Shown here in pieces: positions 27,407-36,088 of a stretch of DNA of 64,000 nt (position 1 is the first letter of the stretch; every line of letters starts with the position of its first letter). Position numbers and translations under genes: made by a program. The notes beneath the pieces are model-generated. The model made no database searches. It was given only the letters and a program-made list of their open reading frames with translations, and was not told where the DNA came from. This DNA comes from Lachnospiraceae bacterium (GTDB lineage: Bacteria > Bacillota > Clostridia > Lachnospirales > Lachnospiraceae), in contig JAETQI010000007.1 in the NCBI GenBank assembly GCA_021770755.1, positions 50,498-114,497 on the forward strand, written 5' to 3'.

Positions 27407-29243
27407 TTTTCTGCACCTCCTCCACATAGTACTGCGCCTGGATATGGAACATTTCCGCGTACTTGCCGTTCTGTTCCATCAGCGACTCGTGTGTCCCCAG
27501 CTCCGCAAGCTTCCCGTCCACAAACATCGCCACCCTGTCACAGAAGCGCGTCGAGCTTAGACGGTGGCTGATATAGACTGCGGATTTTGTACCGATCAGC
27601 CTGTCAAAATCCTCGTACAGCCGGCTCTCCGCCAGCGCGTCGAGCGCCGCCGTCGGCTCGTCGAGCACCACGACCGGCGCATCCTTGTACAATGCCCGCG
27701 CGAGCGCGAGCTTCTGCCGCTCACCGCCGGACAGGTCAACGCCGTCGTCGTAGATGACCTTTAACACCTGTGTGTGCACACCGTCGTGCAGCCCGGCAAG
27801 CTTCTCCGAAAGCCCCGCGTCCCGCAGCCGCGCCTCCGCCTTTGCACAGTCTGTCTCCTCCGGCGGCTGCATGGACACATTCTCAGCCAGCGGAAACGCA
27901 AACAGCTCCACTGTCTGAAACGCCGGGGCAAACAGCTTGTAATAGCTGTGCTTGTTGTATTCTTTTACATTGACGCCGTTTAGCAGGATCTCGCCCTCCG
28001 TCGGCTCATAGAGACGCAGCAGCAGCTTGATAAAAGTCGATTTCCCCGCGCCGTTTAACCCGACCACGGCAAGCCGCTCCCCCGCTTTCAGCGTCAGGTT
28101 CAGGCGCTCTAGGGCATACTGTTCTGCCTTGGGATAGCGAAAGGACACATCCCGGAAGGTAAACTCATAGTCCGCCGACTCCGGAACCGGTATACCGCCC
28201 ACGTCCTCATCTCCGCCGTCAAAGTCCATAAAGCTGCGGAAATCATCCACCTCCCTGCTCCTTGCGATCAGCTCCGCGATCCCGCGCATAAACATCCAGA
28301 CCGCACCGGCAAAAGTGTTGTAGGAGGAAATATACAAGGTAAAGCCGCCAAGCGTCATCCTGCCAGTCACCACCGCATAGACCAGCCATGCATAGATCAG
28401 CCCCTGGCTCACGAGCATCGTGATGCATGTCATCAGCCGCTGCCGCTGCCAGAGGCGCTGGTGGATCTGTTCTTTTGCAAAGCGCTCCGCCATCAGCTCC
28501 CGGTATTTGTGCATCAGCCACCCCGTCAGCCCAAACATGCGGATATCCTTTGCAGCCGCAAAATCCCTCGTGATGTTCTCCATATAATTGTTCTTGCGCC
28601 ACCATGTGGAGAGCGCGTCCCACACCTGTTCCTTATCCGCCTTTGAGATGCGGTTGAACAGCCAGAAATCCACAACGAGCGTGATGAGCAGCGGATTGAC
28701 AACCCCCAGTATGAACAGTCCTGCCAATGCCACACTCAGATTACACAGGAGGTTTGCCATCTCACGCATCATTCCCTCCGGACCGGAATTGTTGTTTGAC
28801 ACGGCACGCTCCGCTTTCTGGCAGCAGTCCATCACATCGCTGTCCTCGAGATTCTCAAAGTCGATGCGCATGATCTTGAGATTCTTCTCCTGTATCATCT
28901 TCATACGCACATCGATATACCGCCACCAGTTGCCGTTGTAATAGGTCTGCATCAGCACCGTCACAAGCCGCACGGCGCAAAAGACACAGATCACAGCCGC
29001 AAGACTCTCCCCCGCATCCTGCCCTGTAACCCTGTCCACGATCAGTTTGGAGAGAAATCCCCACAGATACTGCGTAAACGGCGCGCAGACAGCCCCCATC
29101 ACAATAATTGGCAATATATGGCTGTCCGCCCGCACCATATTTTTCAATATGTATCTGACATTGCTCAGCACGCCGTATTCCACATGCAGCGGATTTTTCT
29201 CCTCCTCTTTTTTCTCCTTCTTCTTATCTCTCCCTCTCTTCAT
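27399..29243 (-). CDS. ABC exporter half-transporter (pair I, first subunit)
   Basis: A 614-residue type I ABC exporter with a highly charged Lys/Glu N-terminal tail (about 1-20), membrane domain and ATPase domain: Walker A GLNGAGKST, signature LSGGERQK, Walker B VVLDEPTAALD, switch YISHRLSS. Both catalytic sites of pair I look intact, unlike many heterodimers with one degenerate site. ATG at 29243 is preferred to a TTG start upstream. It lies 76 bases after the SGNH esterase gene and overlaps its partner. Confidence 0.92.
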   Translation of the reverse strand: MKRGRDKKKEKKEEEKNPLHVEYGVLSNVRYILKNMVRADSHILPIIVMGAVCAPFTQYLWGFLSKLIVDRVTGQDAGESLAAVICVFCAVRLVTVLMQTYYNGNWWRYIDVRMKMIQEKNLKIMRIDFENLEDSDVMDCCQKAERAVSNNNSGPEGMMREMANLLCNLSVALAGLFILGVVNPLLITLVVDFWLFNRISKADKEQVWDALSTWWRKNNYMENITRDFAAAKDIRMFGLTGWLMHKYRELMAERFAKEQIHQRLWQRQRLMTCITMLVSQGLIYAWLVYAVVTGRMTLGGFTLYISSYNTFAGAVWMFMRGIAELIARSREVDDFRSFMDFDGGDEDVGGIPVPESADYEFTFRDVSFRYPKAEQYALERLNLTLKAGERLAVVGLNGAGKSTFIKLLLRLYEPTEGEILLNGVNVKEYNKHSYYKLFAPAFQTVELFAFPLAENVSMQPPEETDCAKAEARLRDAGLSEKLAGLHDGVHTQVLKVIYDDGVDLSGGERQKLALARALYKDAPVVVLDEPTAALDALAESRLYEDFDRLIGTKSAVYISHRLSSTRFCDRVAMFVDGKLAELGTHESLMEQNGKYAEMFHIQAQYYVEEVQKNA

Positions 29244-29319
29244 CTTCCCAAATCCCCTCTGTATACCCCATGACAATATTTTCCCCCCGCCTCATTCAAA
29301 ATGCAAAACGGTATGGACA

Positions 29320-31038
29320 TCAGCTCACAATGCCGAATCCAAGGATCGTAAATTCCTTGTCCTCATCGCCAGGCTGCATCCGGACTTCGACGCGCCATGT
29401 CCTGCGCTCCCTGTCCTGGAAGCAGATCAGCGGATTGCAGTGCGTCCAGCCGTTGACCTTGGGGTCTGCAAGAAGCACTTCCTCCCCGTCCACAAACACC
29501 TGCGCACAGCCTGCATCCGGCGCGCCCGAATCCTTGTTCACCATCACGAGACTGGTACAGCAGACCTCCATGATAAACGGTGCCGCCCCTTTCACATGCT
29601 TCCAATTATAAGGAAACTCCCTCGTCTGTGTCAAGTCTCTGTTCATCTCGACGCCCTGCAGCTCCTCGTCCGTCTCCGCAAAATCCCCATGCGATATGAT
29701 CCTGACCGTGTCCGCCCTGCTGTCCCGGTCATAGAGCCAGACCTTCTCAAAAGCATCGCCGATCACCGCCGGAACCGCCGACAGATCAAGCGTGTCCTCG
29801 TCCAGCGGACTTTCATCCACCACCTGCATCAGATGCAGCAGACCGTCCGCCATGATCCGGTGTCCGATGTTTGTCGGGTGGAAACAGTCGTAAAAGAACT
29901 GGTTCTTCGTCACGACCTTGCCCTCGCCCGCCTTCTTGTAAAACTGCTCCACCACACAGTCCCGTGTGCTGACCATCGGCAACTGATAGCGCTCTCCGAC
30001 AACACCGAGCCGCTCCTGCAGATTCCAGTCATTGGCAAACACGGCAAACAGCAGTATGACAGCGGGGCTGTTCTTCGCCGCGAGGATCTTTCTGACCAGC
30101 GATTCGTAGCAGACGCCCTTCGTCTCGTCCCCCTCATCGTTCACCGCAAACTCCACGACCACGATGTCCGGCGTCACTGCCCCGTTTTGGCACACGTCGC
30201 GCTCATAGCGGATCATGCCAAGCTCGGAGGGTGTTCCGCCCACACCCGCCTTGACATAGTGGACATTCTCATCCACGCCCTTTCCCGCAAGACGGCACAG
30301 TCCCTCAAAGGTCTGCCACGCATAACACTTTGTGTTGATGGGCACCGCGCCCGCGCCCTGTGTGATCGAGCCGCCGATAAAGGCGATCGTGGTGTCCTCT
30401 CCCCGCTTTGCCCGCTCGATGGCGGCTTTTAGGCGCGCATTGTTTCCCGTCTGCATCAGGGATCTTTGAAGCATATCCTGATATGCACTGCACGAAAAGT
30501 CAACCTGACCTTCCTCCTCCGGCTCCGGCGCCGTAAAACCGTCGTTGAGATAATACTTCACTGTCACCTGTGCCTGCGCCGCCGCGCCGTCCTTCTGCGG
30601 CTCGTCAAACACAAAGCGGATCTGTCCGGGAATGTCATCGTCGTCGGACCAGTCACAGTCCGACAGATTTAACAGATGCTCCATGCCGTCCGCCAAAACC
30701 TCCATGCGGAGCGTCGTGCCCGAACCATAAAGATCGGATCTCCCGTACATCTGAAATTCAAATACCGCCTTCTGATCCGCGCCGTCCATCTCCACACTGA
30801 CGCCGATGCTGTGCACCAGACGCCGGAATCCTTCCGTCGTCGAGAGCAGGTCGAGCATCGCATCGTCCAGGATGCCTCCCACGATCCGGGCGCTCGATAT
30901 CATGCGCCCGTCATTTAAGTAGATAAATTGAACACCCGTTCCATCCGGCTGTGCAGATCCAGCGACCTGCTTATTCCTCATAATATAAAAACCTGACCGT
31001 TTCTTCTCAGGGTCTTTTGGTGCGATTGGTCCTCCCAT
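29320..31038 (-). CDS. SGNH/GDSL-type carbohydrate esterase
   Basis: A 572-residue protein with an N-terminal beta-rich domain (about 30-190), an SGNH hydrolase core (about 215-405) and a C-terminal beta region. Catalytic signatures are S224 in FIGGSIT, N300 in FAVND, and the D384/H387 pair in DCFHP. Family members remove acetyl groups from xylan or other glycans, which fits the operon. No signal peptide is seen, so it may deacetylate imported oligomers. ATG with AAGGAG ten bases upstream; 25 bases after GH115. Confidence 0.88.
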   Translation of the reverse strand: MGGPIAPKDPEKKRSGFYIMRNKQVAGSAQPDGTGVQFIYLNDGRMISSARIVGGILDDAMLDLLSTTEGFRRLVHSIGVSVEMDGADQKAVFEFQMYGRSDLYGSGTTLRMEVLADGMEHLLNLSDCDWSDDDDIPGQIRFVFDEPQKDGAAAQAQVTVKYYLNDGFTAPEPEEEGQVDFSCSAYQDMLQRSLMQTGNNARLKAAIERAKRGEDTTIAFIGGSITQGAGAVPINTKCYAWQTFEGLCRLAGKGVDENVHYVKAGVGGTPSELGMIRYERDVCQNGAVTPDIVVVEFAVNDEGDETKGVCYESLVRKILAAKNSPAVILLFAVFANDWNLQERLGVVGERYQLPMVSTRDCVVEQFYKKAGEGKVVTKNQFFYDCFHPTNIGHRIMADGLLHLMQVVDESPLDEDTLDLSAVPAVIGDAFEKVWLYDRDSRADTVRIISHGDFAETDEELQGVEMNRDLTQTREFPYNWKHVKGAAPFIMEVCCTSLVMVNKDSGAPDAGCAQVFVDGEEVLLADPKVNGWTHCNPLICFQDRERRTWRVEVRMQPGDEDKEFTILGFGIVS

Positions 31039-31063
31039 AATCGTTATCTCCTTTTTTCATTCT

Positions 31064-33967
31064 TTATTTGCGCCAGCTCTCGACAGGTCCCAGATAGGAC
31101 TCCGGCAGGCGGGTATTCTCGGGATACAGAACGATGCGCTCAAGTACGATGCCCGGATCCGCCGCATAGAAATATAGCTGGTTCTCTCCCTTTCTCACCG
31201 GAACGACCGATTCGATCACCCGGGTATTGTCGAGCACGCCGCGGTTCCACTCCTCGCACGCACAGTCTGTGCGGAAGGAATCCGACACAGTATCCAACGT
31301 TTTCTTACGCTCCCCGTTGATCGAGAAGGCAAGGCACATGCGCTTTCCCTTCTCCACCGGATTTCTGGGCAGCAGGTAAAACCGTATGATGTAATCCATC
31401 GCTTTTTCCGCCGCAAACGTATACCGCAGATACGGCGCATCCGCCGCGTCGATCCACGATCTGGTGACAGGAAAAGCCTTCACCGCGGAACCCATCCTGC
31501 CAAGATGTTCTATGACCGCAAAGCCTTCGCCGTCCACATCCTTTTTCTCCGTGAAACCGTCCGCGTTCATGGCGATGTAGCCCTGTCTTTCGATGTAAGT
31601 GCCCGCTGCGTAATCATTTGGCGCATTCTCCGCCAGCAGCTCCAGCCTGCCGACCGTCTTCTCACCGTTTGCGAAGGTGACAAGGATCTCGACCAGCGCG
31701 CGGTCCCTGCCTTCAAGCTTCTCCCTGTCACAAGTGACCGCAATGCTTTCTCCTCCCTTTGTCAGACTCTCGACAGTCCCCTGTGTCCTGCCAAAGCACA
31801 CCCACGGCCTATCGCACTGTATGTTGTACGAGAAATCCACATCACCGCGGCTGCCAAGCTCGATGACCACATCCTCCGTGTCCGGTCTGGTGAAATCATC
31901 ATTGCAGGGATAACCGTTGTCCTGCCAGTGCGCGCCCAGATGATACGCCTCCCCGCCGCGGAAGCTGACAATGATCTTCGCCGCCGGGAGCGGTATCACC
32001 TCCTGCACCGTCGGATAGGTCCAGTTGTGGGCATCCCAGCTACGAAAGCCTGTGTGCGCGGAATCCATCATATGATTCCACTTTCCCTCCGCCAGCGCAT
32101 GATAAGACTGCACATACTGACGATCCTTCACCGCACGCCACTTTACACTCGCAATACAGGCATTCGCCGCCATATTGCCCTGTTTCGCATAAAATGCATT
32201 CCAGCCCGCCTCGATATGCATCAGGATCAGATTGAAGGACGCCATCGCCGGGTAATAGATCATGCTGCCATAAGCCGGCATGCACTCCGCCGGCATACGC
32301 TCCCGCAGCCGCTTCGCCGTCTCCATCAGCCCGTTTACTTCGTTCCAGACACGCTCTCCCTCGCGGAAATGGCAGGGGTGATAGATCTTAGGAGACATCG
32401 CCTCCGGGTGCCTTGCCGAGTTCCACTTGGTATAGCCGTCGAGCAGTGCCAGCAGATCCTGCTTATCCTCCCTGTCAAGACGGTTTCCAAACTGCTGCTC
32501 GATCCATGTCCCCGCGTACTCCTCCGTCTTATTTTTCTTGCTGTAAGTCTCATAATCATACGCCAGATCCATAAAATAGCACAGCGGATACTCTGCGCCC
32601 TTAAGATCACCCACATTGACGATCCAGAGCTCTCGCACGCCATACTCGTACGCCTGCGTCATCTGCTCCCATGTCTTGGTCAGCCGCGCCGTGTTCTGCC
32701 ACTCATAGCTGATGGGGCCTCCGTGGTAATCAAAATGATAGTACATACCGTAACCGCCGGGGTGCTTTCTGTCTGTCTCGTCCGGCAGCCCCCTTGTGTT
32801 GCCGAAATTATCCTCACAGAGCAGCAGGATCACGTCGTCAAGCTCCTCCCAGCCTTTCAGTCCCTCACAGGTCGCATCCCCGTAATAATAATCCTCCACT
32901 TCCTTATAGATGGCGAGCATGCGCGGAATGTCCTTCAGGTCTTTGCCCATATGCTCGCGCAGCAGCGCATGCTGCGTCATGATGGCATCCTTGATGACCT
33001 GTACATTGTCCGCAAGTCCCGCGTCCGCAGGCAGCAGCAGGGAATCGCTCTCGCCGCGCATTCCGATCGTGATCACGTTCTCAAACGGCTTGTTGCGCAG
33101 GATCCCGTCCTTCCAGAACTCCGTGATCGCCTCCCTGTTTGACACAAAGCTCCAGGTGTTGTCCGTGCCGTAGCGCTGATAGATGCGCTGCCACTCTGCA
33201 CCGGCCCTGCACAGCGGCTCGTGGTGCGACGTTCCCATGATTACGCCGTACATATCCGCAAGCTCCGCGCTCGCAAGTCCCGGCCCCTCCTCTGAAAAGA
33301 TCGAATCCCACATCGCGGGCCACAGGTAGTTGCCTTTGAGGCGCAGCAGCAGGATAAAGATCTCCTCGTACGCCTTGGCATTGACGCCGCCAAATGTCTC
33401 CATGCACCAGTTTCCAAAGGCAGGCCACTCATCGTTGATGAAAAAGCCGCGGTATCTCACAGACGGCTCCTTTGAGACAATCGCGTCCCCGATCGGCAGG
33501 ATCACCGTATCCTTTTTCTGCGGAACAGCATCTCCCCAGTAGATGAGCGGCGACACACCGCACAGCCTTGACAGGTGGAACATGCCGTAGATCGTTCCGC
33601 GCTTGTCGCTTCCTGCGATGACCAGCGCCTCCTTCACGGGCGCCGCGCCGCCCTTGTGCAGCTCTGAGAAAGGCGCGCTCACAACCTGCATCTGGTAGAC
33701 CTCGCGCTTCCCCCGGATCTGTGCGCCGCTCCACCTGCCAGACGCCTCGAGCGCCTCGAGGAGCGGGCTCTTTCCGAGCGTCGCGAATATGACGATCCTG
33801 TCATTTCTGCACTGCCCGGGCGCTGTCATGACCGCCGGCTCGACGCCCGTCACCAGCCCGATATCGCGCGCCACGCGCGCGCCGATCCGCTTTACGCCCT
33901 CGTATGCTTCCGGCTCTACATAGAGCTGCGTCAGTCTGTTATTCTCAAATATGGTAAATGTGTTCAT
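31064..33967 (-). CDS. GH115 xylan alpha-1,2-glucuronidase
   Basis: A 967-residue protein matching GH115 in length and order: N-terminal alpha/beta domain (about 1-160), catalytic barrel (about 165-480; SVRYRGFFINDEWP, LKGNYLWPAMWDSIFSEEG, MGTSHHEPLCR, GMYYHFDYHGGP), helical domain (about 500-660) and C-terminal beta sandwich (about 790-965). GH115 removes (4-O-methyl)glucuronic acid from xylan, including internal units. No signal peptide, which implies intracellular action. Eleven bases after the GH10 gene with a weak ribosome site (GTGAG), so it probably depends on translational coupling. Confidence 0.95.
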   Translation of the reverse strand: MNTFTIFENNRLTQLYVEPEAYEGVKRIGARVARDIGLVTGVEPAVMTAPGQCRNDRIVIFATLGKSPLLEALEASGRWSGAQIRGKREVYQMQVVSAPFSELHKGGAAPVKEALVIAGSDKRGTIYGMFHLSRLCGVSPLIYWGDAVPQKKDTVILPIGDAIVSKEPSVRYRGFFINDEWPAFGNWCMETFGGVNAKAYEEIFILLLRLKGNYLWPAMWDSIFSEEGPGLASAELADMYGVIMGTSHHEPLCRAGAEWQRIYQRYGTDNTWSFVSNREAITEFWKDGILRNKPFENVITIGMRGESDSLLLPADAGLADNVQVIKDAIMTQHALLREHMGKDLKDIPRMLAIYKEVEDYYYGDATCEGLKGWEELDDVILLLCEDNFGNTRGLPDETDRKHPGGYGMYYHFDYHGGPISYEWQNTARLTKTWEQMTQAYEYGVRELWIVNVGDLKGAEYPLCYFMDLAYDYETYSKKNKTEEYAGTWIEQQFGNRLDREDKQDLLALLDGYTKWNSARHPEAMSPKIYHPCHFREGERVWNEVNGLMETAKRLRERMPAECMPAYGSMIYYPAMASFNLILMHIEAGWNAFYAKQGNMAANACIASVKWRAVKDRQYVQSYHALAEGKWNHMMDSAHTGFRSWDAHNWTYPTVQEVIPLPAAKIIVSFRGGEAYHLGAHWQDNGYPCNDDFTRPDTEDVVIELGSRGDVDFSYNIQCDRPWVCFGRTQGTVESLTKGGESIAVTCDREKLEGRDRALVEILVTFANGEKTVGRLELLAENAPNDYAAGTYIERQGYIAMNADGFTEKKDVDGEGFAVIEHLGRMGSAVKAFPVTRSWIDAADAPYLRYTFAAEKAMDYIIRFYLLPRNPVEKGKRMCLAFSINGERKKTLDTVSDSFRTDCACEEWNRGVLDNTRVIESVVPVRKGENQLYFYAADPGIVLERIVLYPENTRLPESYLGPVESWRK

Positions 33968-33978
33968 ATGATATCATC

Positions 33979-36000
33979 TCACTTTCTTTTTCTCAACAAT
34001 ACGATACCTGCCGCCGCACAGACTACCACGGCGGCAACTGCCGCGGCCGTTGCCGCGCTCCCCTTTTTGCCGGGTTCTTCTGTTTCTGTCTCCGGACTGT
34101 CCGCTGCATACTCCGGATCCGCAGACGCATCGTCCTGTGCCGCCTCCTCAGATACTGCTTCGCTGCCAGCCTCACCGCCAGATTCCCCGCAGACGACCGC
34201 GATATCATCGACATAGAAATCCGCCGCCCCGTCTGTCTCGACAAAGATGTACGCCGCCCTGACGTCCTCCGGTATCGTGCACGATGCCGAGAGCTTCGTC
34301 CACTCCGCAGCGGAATCAGTCTCCGCCAGCACAGCATCGTTCCCCGTGTCCAGTCCCATGCGGATCGTCTTGTCGTCCGTCATGACATGCATCGTGACAG
34401 TGATCGTCTTCCCTGCATAGCGTGACACGTCAAACTTCATGCTCGCATCCTGCTCCTTGCGCGAGACCTGGAGCGCAAAACCGATCGCTGCGCCTTCCGT
34501 GTGGTTGATCTTCTGCGCGATCTTCAACACCGCCTGATGCCCCGTTCCGCGCCCGAGTATGCCTGCCTCCTTAAGCTCGACGTTCTTCGCCTTGCCCGCC
34601 TCCACATACGGCTCAAAGTCGATCAGCAGATCCCCCGCCTCCGGCAGCGTATCCGCGACTGTCATATCAAACGCCTCGCCCTTAGCCGCCATCACTATCG
34701 CGTCAAATGCCGGCTTTCTCTCCAGACTGCCGTGGAATAAGAGCGGATTGGCATCCACGCGCCACGACGCGTCGTCCGTCAGCCCCCAGACCGTCACGGA
34801 CGTGAGTTTCGCCCCGTTCTCGACCTCCCTTATCAGCCGCGCAAAAAATTCATAATAAAATTCCGCCTGATAATACCACGCCGACTCGTCCGTCCTGCTG
34901 CATCCCACATCAAGCTCCGTGATATGAACCTCGTCCACAGCCGCGCTGTACTTCTGCAGTGCGCGCATGTACTGGTCGATGTCCTGCGTATCGTTCAGAT
35001 GTCCCTGCATACCGATCCCGTCGATCAGGCCGTCGCCGTAGATCGTGCCGTCGCCGTCGGGCACAATGACATCACTCTGCACTTTCGCATGGTTCTCATT
35101 CCACCTGTCCTGTGTCAGAAATTTCACGATCTTGTCGCTTCTGTCCTCAAACCATTCGTTATAGTCATTGTAAAAAAGCTTTGGCATGATCCCGGACAAA
35201 TCATCCGTCTCCGGATCCAGTCCATAATCCGCCGCGTACTGTTTCACGCAGAGCGTCTCCGCCTCCCGCGCATACAAAAAAGCGTAGTAGAGATAATCCG
35301 GTCCGATGATCTTGTACCAGTAGCTCCTGCGCAGACCATCCTCATTGCTCTCGTCCGCCGCCTCGTTCACCACATCCCACGCGTAGATCGTTCCGGCATA
35401 TCCGTTCTGGTATGTGTACTCGATCACACCGTATATATAGGTCTTTAGCCGCGCAAGCAGCGTCTCCCTGTCGACCAGACATTCCTCGTCCAGCTTCGCG
35501 GAATCAGACCTTGTCAGCTTCCCGTCCTCGTATGCCTCGAAATCCTTCGCAAAGATCGACGGGTTGACCTGGCTGTGCCAGAGCAGCGTATGCCCGCGCA
35601 CGCCCATGTCATTTTCCACTGCCCAGTCGAGCATCTCTTTTGCCGCCGCGTTGAACGAGACGAGCGACTCGGACTCCGGATCAAAATTGTACGCCGGCTT
35701 CATCTCATTGCCGCACGTAATGCTGTTGAAGACAGCGCTGATCAGCTCCTCCTTCGAAAGATTTCCGATCTCCTTATTCCTGTCATTCCAGTGGCTGATC
35801 GCCTCGCAAGCCGCCCCGAACCGGAAGTAATCCTGATACAGTTCGTCCAGATGTTCATATCCGCTGACATCCGCGTATCTGTCTTCCTGTGCTGCCTCGA
35901 CCATACCGCCCCCTCCTTCCGCGATCCCCGATACCATCATCACAGCCGCCGCAGACACCGCGCACAGCCGCCTCCATACCGGACCTTTTTTATGAAACAT
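33979..36000 (-). CDS. Surface-anchored GH10 endo-1,4-beta-xylanase
   Basis: A 673-residue secreted enzyme: signal peptide (about 1-37), GH10 barrel (about 45-440), a beta-sandwich resembling CBM22/CBM4_9 (about 455-605), an acidic Ser/Ala/Glu linker (about 606-645) and a C-terminal membrane helix (648-669) ending in RKRK. Acid/base is E213 (WDVVNEA), nucleophile E362 (HITELD). The anchor should keep it on the cell surface, where it cuts xylan into importable oligomers. ATG at 36000 has AGGAG seven bases upstream. It is the only clearly secreted enzyme of the operon. A hairpin lies upstream, so it may be expressed at a different level from GH3. Confidence 0.96.
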   Translation of the reverse strand: MFHKKGPVWRRLCAVSAAAVMMVSGIAEGGGGMVEAAQEDRYADVSGYEHLDELYQDYFRFGAACEAISHWNDRNKEIGNLSKEELISAVFNSITCGNEMKPAYNFDPESESLVSFNAAAKEMLDWAVENDMGVRGHTLLWHSQVNPSIFAKDFEAYEDGKLTRSDSAKLDEECLVDRETLLARLKTYIYGVIEYTYQNGYAGTIYAWDVVNEAADESNEDGLRRSYWYKIIGPDYLYYAFLYAREAETLCVKQYAADYGLDPETDDLSGIMPKLFYNDYNEWFEDRSDKIVKFLTQDRWNENHAKVQSDVIVPDGDGTIYGDGLIDGIGMQGHLNDTQDIDQYMRALQKYSAAVDEVHITELDVGCSRTDESAWYYQAEFYYEFFARLIREVENGAKLTSVTVWGLTDDASWRVDANPLLFHGSLERKPAFDAIVMAAKGEAFDMTVADTLPEAGDLLIDFEPYVEAGKAKNVELKEAGILGRGTGHQAVLKIAQKINHTEGAAIGFALQVSRKEQDASMKFDVSRYAGKTITVTMHVMTDDKTIRMGLDTGNDAVLAETDSAAEWTKLSASCTIPEDVRAAYIFVETDGAADFYVDDIAVVCGESGGEAGSEAVSEEAAQDDASADPEYAADSPETETEEPGKKGSAATAAAVAAVVVCAAAGIVLLRKRK

Positions 36001-36030
36001 TCCATCTCTCCTCCCTGCCTGGTACAAAAG

Positions 36031-36073
36031 GAAAACACCTGATGCAGCGCTTTCGTATGCCTTACATCAGGTG
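36031..36073 (-). terminator. Hairpin with T-rich tail between GH3 and GH10 genes
   Basis: On the minus strand CACCTGATG (36065-36073) pairs with CATCAGGTG (36036-36044) and is followed by TTTTCCTTTTG. The loop is about 20 bases and the stem 9 bp. It lies between the GH3 stop and the GH10 ribosome site, so it may be a partial terminator or processing site inside the operon. Confidence 0.6.
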
Positions 36074-36088
36074 CCCTCTTATCTGTTC

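Noticed and set aside
31505..33142. Long plus-strand open frame (545 codons) across the GH115 gene
   Set aside because: It is antisense to a clear GH115 enzyme and its translation has the Arg/His/Leu-rich composition typical of antisense frames in GC-rich genes.
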